The notes beneath the pieces are model-generated. The model did not search any database, was not told the origin of the DNA, and worked only from the letters and a program-made list of their open reading frames with translations. From assembly GCA_026724425.1 (NCBI GenBank), contig JAIUCV010000003.1, positions 45,409,283-45,473,282 of the forward strand: DNA of 64,000 bases, in the 5' to 3' direction. This DNA is from Erythrophleum ivorense. Lineage: Eukaryota; Streptophyta; Magnoliopsida; Fabales; Fabaceae. This document shows positions 56,868-64,000 of the stretch, in pieces (the first letter of the stretch is position 1; each line of letters opens with the position of its first letter). A program made the position numbers and the translations under genes.

Positions 56868-57327
56868 TAGAAATCTTTAGATTGGGGAAAGTGCTTTAAC
56901 ATAATTGAGGGAATAGCTAGGGGATTGGACTATCTTCATAGAGATTTGAGATTAAGAATTACACCTAGAAATTTGAAGGCAAGTAACATATTGTTGGATG
57001 AAGAGATGAATCTAAAGATATTAGATTTTGGGATGGTTAAAATTTTTGGACGTAGTGAAGATTAGGCAAATACAAAAAGAATTGTTGGAACATAGTAAGT
57101 GGGCCTTTTGCTTAGTCTAAGATAATAATATTAGTAGCATATTAAGAGCTTAAAAATGAAATGTTTAAATGTAATGATTACATTTCTCTAGAATATGCAA
57201 GAGAATGACTTTATTTGGAAAAATTTGATGTCCTTAGCTTTAGTGTTTTATTGTTAGAGATTATTAGTGGGATAAAAAACACTAGCTTTTATGAAGATGT
57301 AGTATCTTTCACACTTTTAGGATTCGT
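56868..57327 (+). pseudogene. SRK-3 kinase C-lobe exons
   Basis: First exon, about 56868-57092: LDWGKCFNIIEGIARGLDYL, HRDLRLRITPRNLKASNILL, DEEMNLKILDFGMVKIFGRS, ending at VGT followed by GTAAGT (about 57094). HRDLK of the catalytic loop is replaced by TPRNLK; DFG is intact. Second exon, about 57190-57312: SLEYARE, a stop, LYLEKFDVLSFSVLLLEIIS, GIKNTSFYEDVV, FTLLGF, followed by GTAAGC. Both donors are canonical. The next exon (AWKLW in SRK-1) is absent; intron-like text continues to about 57640 and then stops matching. Confidence 0.88.
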
Positions 57328-58206
57328 AAGCCTTTCCAATTTGTAGCATATTATAAGCATTGTTTCTAAAAAAATTTTCTATCTTGTTAGTTCTAAACAT
57401 TTAATATGTTTGCTATATTTAATGAATGTTTATGGTTATGTTCCCTCCTTTGAATGCTAGTTTAAATTGTAAATGCAGGATTTGCTTTGTGTGTTTGTTC
57501 TACTCACCATCTTTATTTTCACACTATTAGAGCCTTTCCAAAGCTAGCAAAGTGCTAATAAAAAAAACGATCTTCCTATTTCTATTACTAATGCAAAAGT
57601 GAATTCAAGCTACTAGAATTTTTGCTCATTAATGTTTTTATTCGAATTAGAGCCACCTATGATGGGCTAACCTATAACTCAATCACCCAAGTTCATTAAT
57701 TAATTAATTAATAACTATTAATTATTTGAATTAATTTTATTTGTGGATTACAATTTTAAAATAGAAAAACTACCAAAAAAGAGTTAAGCAACGTGCAATT
57801 TAACTACGATAAAAGAACTTCTCCATTAGAGAAGAGAAAAAATACCATTTAAAAGAGAAGTACACAAAACAACTAAAAAAAAACTCTCCCTTCCTCTTCT
57901 TCTTCTGTGGACTATGGTGTATTTGCTACAGAGAAAGACTAAAGTTCCTCTAGTGACTTCAATCGAAACTGCATAGGACAAAGATTCAACAAAATTCACA
58001 AAATGATCCACTTTTGCAATAGGTAAGTACCTTAAATTTTCTTTCATTGGTATTAAAGCCTAGTTGGCTTAAAATTGAGTGTCTTCATATGTTTTTTGTA
58101 AAACCATATCACATTAGCCTCTCTAGATCCTCTTTGGATATTTATGTGCTTGATTTCATTGGAGAATAAAGAAAAATTCATTAAAATAATAGGATTTCTT
58201 GCATTA
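57328..58206. other. SRK-3 last intron remnant and unassigned DNA
   Basis: 57328-57545 is a diverged copy of the 13497-13640 flank block (GTTTATGGTTATGT, TTGCTTTGTGTGTTTGTTCTACTCACC). 57600-57640 matches the end of the SRK-1 last intron (GCTACTAGAATTTTTGCTCATTAATG) but the exon that should follow is missing. The remainder to 58206 holds no recognisable gene. Confidence 0.55.
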
Positions 58207-59825
58207 TGTAAGATCCAAAATTTTTATCTTGTACCCCATGGCCCATATGAAGTTATTCATATCATTTTCCAATTAAAATACACTCACACAACTCAAAACC
58301 ATCTCAAAATGTCATAAAATTCCCAAGCTTGGATCATCCACACACATTTTCACAAGTTCAGCCTTGGGTTTACTAATACAGATTTCTATTATCAATTTTA
58401 AAAAATCATAACTAATTTTAGAAAAATTAAAATCAAGCACACTATACTATTCTAGAAAGCTACAGGTGTCTACCTTATGTTAAAAATAATTTCAGAACAA
58501 AATAAGAATGTTTAGCTACTAGAAATTGATAAAACAATATCAAAGGTACTATTATGTTACTAGTACTGACTTTGAACTTCAAAAATTCATATCTCTTTGC
58601 TTAGACCTCCAAATGCAGTGATCTTGGTGGCCATAGAAATTTTGTCATATCTAGTTTATACCTATAAAATTTCATAAGCATTGGACACTATTTGACTCTT
58701 GAATAATATAGGAGAAGAAGCTGACCATATGAACAGTAACCATATTAGTTCAACAGAAAATTTGGCAACTTTGAAAATTCATAATTAATTCCATAGAGTT
58801 TCAAATAATCTAATATTTATCTTCCTAAAAAGCTATAGATGAGATCTTTATGCATGTCAAATTTCATGAGAAAATTCATTTATTTTGTTAAATCTTGACA
58901 TTGGGCTCTAAAATAGTATTTTTCAAGCTTCATCAGGGGTCAAAAGAGACCAAATTGGCTTTTAGCATTTCTAGGGCCACTTGAGCATGTGCGAAAGCAT
59001 CAAAATAGCCTATCAAACATGTCTCAAAGGTCCAACAATCCAAATTTTACAAACTCACTCTTCACTTGATGATATACATAAGAAGCATACATGTTCATTC
59101 TTACCATACAATGTCAAAAATATACAATATCATTCATTTGCTTCCAACTCTCATATATACATCATATATCCATATAATTACACATGTTCAAAAGTTAATA
59201 CATCTTATACATCATGAGAATATATCATTCAAGTGCATAAACAAAGCATCATGGTACCATGACATATAAATACATGCTAGAAACATCTTTCATGGCTTAG
59301 ACATACACACACACATTCAAAGACAAGAAAACATCCAAAAATGCATGAGAGAAAGAAGAGAGAGCTACCTTGAAGCAAGAATACAACACTTTCTCTTGAA
59401 ATTCTTTTTTTTTTTTTTTGGCTAAGCCTTAGAATTAGGTGGCCTTGGTTCTCTTGGCTTAGACACATTAAAAGAGACATAAATCACTCATGGAAACAAG
59501 CCTTGGCATCATACACACTCTATATAAAACTACTTTGTTCTATGGCTCCATTATATTTCCATACAAGATCTTGTGAAGTAATTAGGGGAATTCATGATCT
59601 TACCTCCCATTTCTCATTCATTCTAGGTCTCTTAAATCCCTTTAGACTCTTTAGAGCATCACATATTTATTTTAAGGAGCTTAACTATAAGTTGCTTCAT
59701 AATGTCACATTATGGAGCCTACACCTTCATCTCACATTCTACAACTTCTAAACTTTTTTCAAGGCTTTCGATAATATTCTTCTATCATATTTAGTCCCAC
59801 TCTAGACTTAGAACAAATTAAAAAT

Positions 59826-62800
59826 GTGATGACCCTGACTTCTAATCATTATAATTAAGGTTAAATATGTGATTACTAATTATAAATCAGGGTTAAAAGT
59901 CATTAAGACTAATTACATTCAAAAAATACAAGAAAATTTAAACCTTAATGTTATTAAAGTCATTAACCAAATAATTACAAGCATTCGTGTATACAAGAGA
60001 AACAAACTCTCATTTATAAGCCTTTGATTCAATTACCCATTAATTCCAACTCACAAGAATCTTCTACAGTGTTTCTAAGTCATCCCTTGAGGTTATCATC
60101 GAAAAAACTAAGGTTTCTAGGTTAGAATGAGAATTTGGGACCGTTAGTTGCAGCTAAATGTCTTTGCACTGCGGCCAATTGCTCTCGGGTTCACCCATAA
60201 ATCTTCACAGATTTTACATCGCCACGACGAGGAGACCTCTTGGAGCCTACCTCACTTGTCTTTCGCTATTGGTCGCGACCAAATTCTATTTTCACTACGA
60301 CTAATTCCCCCATTCGCCATGACAAATTACCCTCTGGACAACTTCCAATTTGGCCTCTCACATTTCACTACAGCAAATCTTCATAGATTTTGCATCGCCA
60401 CGGTAAAGAGACCTCTTGGAGCCTACCTCACTCGCCTTTCATTATTGGCCACGGCCAAATTCTATTTTCGCCACGGTTAATTCCTCTTTAGAACTCATGG
60501 AACATTTTTACAAAGTTCACCGTAACTAATTCCCCACTTCACCATGGCGAATTACCTTCTGGATGACTTCTGATTTGACCTCTCACATTTCGCCATGGCT
60601 AAGTCCACTCCTCGCTGCGGCGAATTGCTCTATGGTACTCTCCTTGGGTAACTTCGCCTTTATTGGCTGTGTCTAAGACTTTTTTTGTTGCGGCAAAATG
60701 CCTTTTGATCTTATAACTTCTAAAATCTTATCTCATAAACTCCACTCTCCCTCTAATGATACCCTAGGGTCATTGTACCATAATTTATAAGGCTCTAATG
60801 GCTTTCCTCTATCTAATTTACCTAGCTTATCTATTATGACCCCTTCAAAAATTAAGTGTTAATTCCTACGCATCCAACTACCATATATCAGCAAGTTTAT
60901 GGATTAATGACAGTAAGAATTTCATAAGCTACCAACAAGTATCATTCAAACATATATTTCATTAAAGATTTCATACATCTTTAGTTCAGGTCTACATCCA
61001 ATGTATCACATAATTACATTTCCCAAATGGTAAGCCATATCATAGATTCAATAAAGTTCATAACAGATGTTATAAGTTCATACATCTAATACCAAGCTAA
61101 AATGAGGCCTAACTCTTCAATAGATACATTCCAACTAATTAAAATACAAGCACCTACACTTAGCAACATGATTACATGAGGATGCTATACAAAACAAAAT
61201 ACAAAATTTAGCATCTACTATATTTAAATCAGTCTAAGTGTAGTCTTCTCCATACATAGTTAGAGCTCATGGATTTTCATCCACTTGCTTTCCCTTATCC
61301 TTACCCGAAAATCCTTTACCTAAAAGTATAATCCCATAAAATGGGGTGAGATGCAAATCTCAGTAACCAAGGAAAATTTCATTCATATATTCCAGTTTAA
61401 TTCACATATATGCATGATTTCATATAAGTATCAGAAAATATACCAACCACATCAGTAAATGAAATAATTAGGCTATTTATAATTTTTATACCATACTAGC
61501 AATCACAATTCCATATGTTAAAGGCCAATAACACTAGGAGAGGCCCGTCCAAGGCACCTACTCCCTAATGAGTACAACTAGGACTCAGTGCATCTGGGAT
61601 CTGATCACAACCCGGTGCCTAATCGAAGCACATACACTGGTGGCAGCCGCACCACAGCTCCACCATGGACTCACAAGATCTAATCACATATAATAGGTAA
61701 CCAACCAGTTCATTTAGCATTAAAATCATAATCATGCAATAAATATAAAATTAAAATAGACATATGCATAAAATTAACATGAACCCTGGTTACCTCACTT
61801 GTAACCAATCCTCTAAGAGCTAATTGAATGCTACTTCAGCCTATGGACATAAAACTAAGCCATTATTATCCCTAGTCACAATTTATATCAGCAAACCCGT
61901 TACTCAAGGAGTTAAGCTATATAGGACTGCTAAAAAATACTTACCCAATTATCACAAGAACCAAATTTGGATTTGGTTGAGCCTACCCCAAAAATCTCAA
62001 AACAACACTTCAAATTTTGAGTATATTCACATAAAAATAATACTCATATCATAAATCAGCTATAGGGGTCTCAAACTAGTAGAGAAAGCATCAAAATGGA
62101 GAGTTTATACTTACCTAACAACACCCCTGGCTTTAACTTCGAAATTTCACTAAGAAAATCCTAAACAACCATATTTCAGATTTTGGGTATAGTAAAAATA
62201 CTCCAAATGAAAAACTAATCAAGTCAAAATAAAGAGAAAGAAAAGGGGATTAAGTTATATAATAAGTACCTTGGCTGATTTTGAGCCTAGAAGTGAAAAA
62301 TGAGGGATTTCTTGCTTAGATCCTTAGCCTCCCTCTCAAGGTGTGAAAATGCCTTTTGTGTTTGTGTTTTGTGTTTCAGCAGAATGGTAGAAGGGGGTTG
62401 CATGTGTTTAGGGTTTAAGTTGGGTCTAAAATGGGTTATGGGCTAACCCAAAGGTGCAACTCCAATTAGGTTCAAATTTTATGCTTATTGGGCTAGATTT
62501 CATTTATTGGGCTACAGAATTTTGATTGGGTTAGGCTAAGTTTTAAATGGACATGTGATTTGGGTCTACATGAGGGTTGTTAGGCTAATTATAAGAGTTT
62601 ATATAAGGTGGGTCTTGGGCCTTTATCTCATTAAATCAGATTGAGCCTTCCTTAGGTACTCTCTCTTAGGCCAAGTCTCACATTAAAAGGTTGGTTCTGC
62701 ATATAGAATTATTAGGCCTCTATTAGTCCCTAACCTTACCCCACTTAATTTAATTTGGGCTAGATGGGGTTTCTAACTCAATTAAATCTCAAACTCATAT

Positions 62801-62917
62801 TAATAATTTATCTCTTTAAAATTTTTATTCATTTAACTTGCCCTATTATTTCATATTAATTATTTTTAATTAACCAAAATCCATGATTAACACCTGAATT
62901 AATTTTGAGGTGTTACA
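59826..62917 (-). mobile_element. Solo long LTR (copy D), family II, inserted in LTR copy C
   Basis: Begins TGTGATGACCCTGAC and ends TTTTGAGGTGTTACA (3092 bp). Flanks are AAAAA (59821-59825) and AAAAC (62918-62922), a one-mismatch target duplication. Copy A, which lacks the insertion, reads straight across the same point (near 8740, TTTTAAACTCTCCCTAGGTG), so the insertion edges are independently supported. No coding sequence: the frames 60148-60480 and 61824-62054 are chance frames in a repeat array and in AT-rich DNA. Confidence 0.82.
60160..60700. repeat. Array of CGCCACGGCGAA-type words with internal tandem duplication in LTR copy D
   Basis: Repeated variants of TTCGCCAYGGCGAA (CGCCACGACGAG, CGCCATGACAAATT, CGCCACGGTAAAG, ACCATGGCGAATT, CGCTGCGGCGAATT). 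A tandem duplication of about 177 bp is visible: AAATCTTCACAGATTTTA at about 60198 and AAATCTTCATAGATTTTG at about 60375, each followed by GACCTCTTGGAGCCTACCTCACT. Similar in style to the array in element B but with a different core word. Confidence 0.75.
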
Positions 62918-64000
62918 AAAACACTCTCTAGGTGTATGAAGTGGGTTAGGCTGAGACATGAAGAGCATTATGCACCCATGGAGTTTTCTTGCTTTCTTTT
63001 AGGGAATTGGCACTTGTGAAGCTTCCTAGATGTCTTGAGAACTCATATATGCTCTTAGACAAATTAAATTACTACTAGGAAGCTTCATCTTAGCTTAGGT
63101 ATAACCAAATCCCTAAATTCTATAACTTGCATTCTAAAACTTTCTTTTCAATTCTAGTTGTATATTCTTAATCCTCACACTCCATAACCCTTGGTTCCAT
63201 TACTAACACAGAAAAAAAACTCTCTTCCTCACTTTCTTTCTTTAGACTGAAGTTTAAATGACTTGAAAACTCAAGATTTTACAAGTGTTTCAAGTCTTAC
63301 CTTAAAATGGAGCTCTCTTCGCGTAGATTACTTTCCACCGATTGGTTTCTTGAAAAGAGTTCATTTTCTAGCTTGGGTTAGACCTAAATATTCAAGTTTT
63401 CAAGAAAAGAAAATCACCATTAGAGAGCTCTTAGAGAGATGAACAACTTTCCTAATTGGCGCAGGATGAAACGAGGTCGTTTACTTACCTAAACAGAAGC
63501 TTAAACTTCGTCTCTCTCTCCCCTCTTAATGTCACGCCATAGCTATCTAAAAATCTAAAAATGGAAGTTTAGAGAAGATGATGAGGTGTAATCTTACTTA
63601 AGAAGCCTCTTTTATAATTTTTTAAAATGACTATTTTGCCCTTACGCACCTGTTTGCTCCGTTTAGGCTCATTTTAATTCTTTTTTATAACTATCTTTTC
63701 CATCATGAAATTTAAATTCTCTAATTCATAAAATGTCTTTAGTTTCATCCAAATTAGATTTAAAACTATCTTGAATGAATTAGTCAAAGTTCGGATTAAT
63801 CAATGCTCTAAAATGTAAACCGAAGGGGTTTAAACCATTTTAAGGATTTCTATGATTTTTAGGGCCTTTAAAAACCCCAAGAAACTCATTTTTTCCTTTT
63901 AAAAATCTCTCCTTTGAGTTTTTCAAAAAGTGTTCAAAATTACAAAAAAGCCATTACATCTTTATTGAATTCTGTCTGTTTATTCTGGCTCTATTTTCAA

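Larger units (their letters stand above)
47140..57327 (+). pseudogene. SRK-3: second G-type lectin S-receptor-like kinase pseudogene, discontinuous
   Basis: Leader with hydrophobic core (YLLFLYICFSSTI) from 47140. No ATG opens it: the first in-frame codon before WDS is TTG. B-lectin at 47230-47560 (FALGFFSSQNSTNRHVGIWF, VVWVANRNDPL). S-locus glycoprotein part to 48030, with a deletion of about 260 bp between GPWKG (47772) and GFEPKN (47813). PAN continues after an LTR insertion at 51155-51290 (CSCIAYTYNAGLGCMLWN). Membrane exon at about 51750-51860 (IGTIIITILIGTILIIASGY). Kinase exons at 52360-52760, 56868-57075 and 57190-57310. The invariant lysine remains (EIAIKRLS) and DFG remains (ILDFGMVKIFG), but HRD is replaced by TPRN. 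Many stops and frameshifts. Same domain order as SRK-1. Confidence 0.9.
58207..64000 (-). mobile_element. Long LTR (copy C), family I, running off the window and carrying LTR copy D
   Basis: Begins TGTAAGATCC at about 58207. It matches copy A through most of its length: 58390-58700 with 6830-7110; GAGCTACCTTGAAGCAAG at 59362; 59770-59815 with 8690-8740; then, after the inserted copy D, 62918-63990 with 8740-9850 (for example TTTGAGTTTTTCAAAAAGTGTTC near 63914 and 9756). The copy A alignment predicts that about 130 bp remain past the window end. No gag or pol seen. Confidence 0.72.

Noticed and set aside
60148..60480. 110-codon frame in LTR copy D.
   Set aside because: It runs through a tandem duplication of the palindromic array. 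The frame is a by-product of repeat length.
1..64000. tRNA, rRNA or organellar insertions, and telomeric or centromeric satellite arrays.
   Set aside because: None was recognised on reading both strands. I could not run a tRNA or satellite search, so small or diverged copies could be missed.

Overview
This is nuclear DNA of a flowering plant, most likely a eudicot. The evidence is strongly AT-rich sequence with TA, ATT and TG microsatellites, G-type lectin S-receptor-like kinase (SRK-like) genes with plant exon structure, chromovirus-type Ty3/gypsy elements primed from initiator tRNA-Met, a PIF/Harbinger transposon with two ORFs, and a plant mobile domain (PMD) gene. The species cannot be named from the sequence. 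I see no intact host gene. The window is a decayed receptor-kinase cluster buried under nested transposable elements.

Receptor-kinase scaffold. Three SRK-like loci lie on the + strand. SRK-1 (2069-13403) keeps its lectin, S-locus-glycoprotein, PAN and transmembrane parts, the first kinase exon and the last kinase exon. About 9 kb of other DNA replaces the middle. SRK-2 survives only as a duplicated upstream block (16229-16988), its first ten or so codons (to 17021), and a 3' flank block (45114-45975). About 28 kb of inserted DNA fills its body. SRK-3 (about 47140-57325) is split by two long-terminal-repeat (LTR) insertions. The 3' flank block follows SRK-1 (13491-14880), follows the missing SRK-2, and recurs in part after SRK-3, which fits an ancient tandem array.

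Inside the SRK-2 gap (17.0-45.1 kb), in order: a stretch with weak minus-strand exon-like segments; a Ty3/gypsy element of Reina-like type (17570-24516); nested in its integrase, a second LTR element (19087-23252) with a 5-bp target duplication and, instead of pol, fragments of two host genes (an AAA+ ATPase and a family-3 glycoside hydrolase); a somewhat GC-richer region; a Harbinger transposon (27.66-30.53 kb); an LTR fragment abutting a multiply stopped Ty3/gypsy polyprotein (33.26-36.55 kb) with its 3' LTR; a probable MULE transposase tail; and a PMD pseudogene split by a 172-bp fold-back MITE and a 3.59-kb solo LTR with a perfect target duplication.

Right part (47-64 kb): SRK-3 is interrupted by a 3.1-kb solo LTR and by a minus-strand gypsy 5' LTR plus partial gag. 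Beyond it lies another long LTR that runs off the window and itself carries a 3.09-kb solo LTR. These roughly 3-kb LTRs are the main architectural feature. Several carry clusters of short self-complementary words, such as CTCGCTACGGCGAG, with a different word in each copy.
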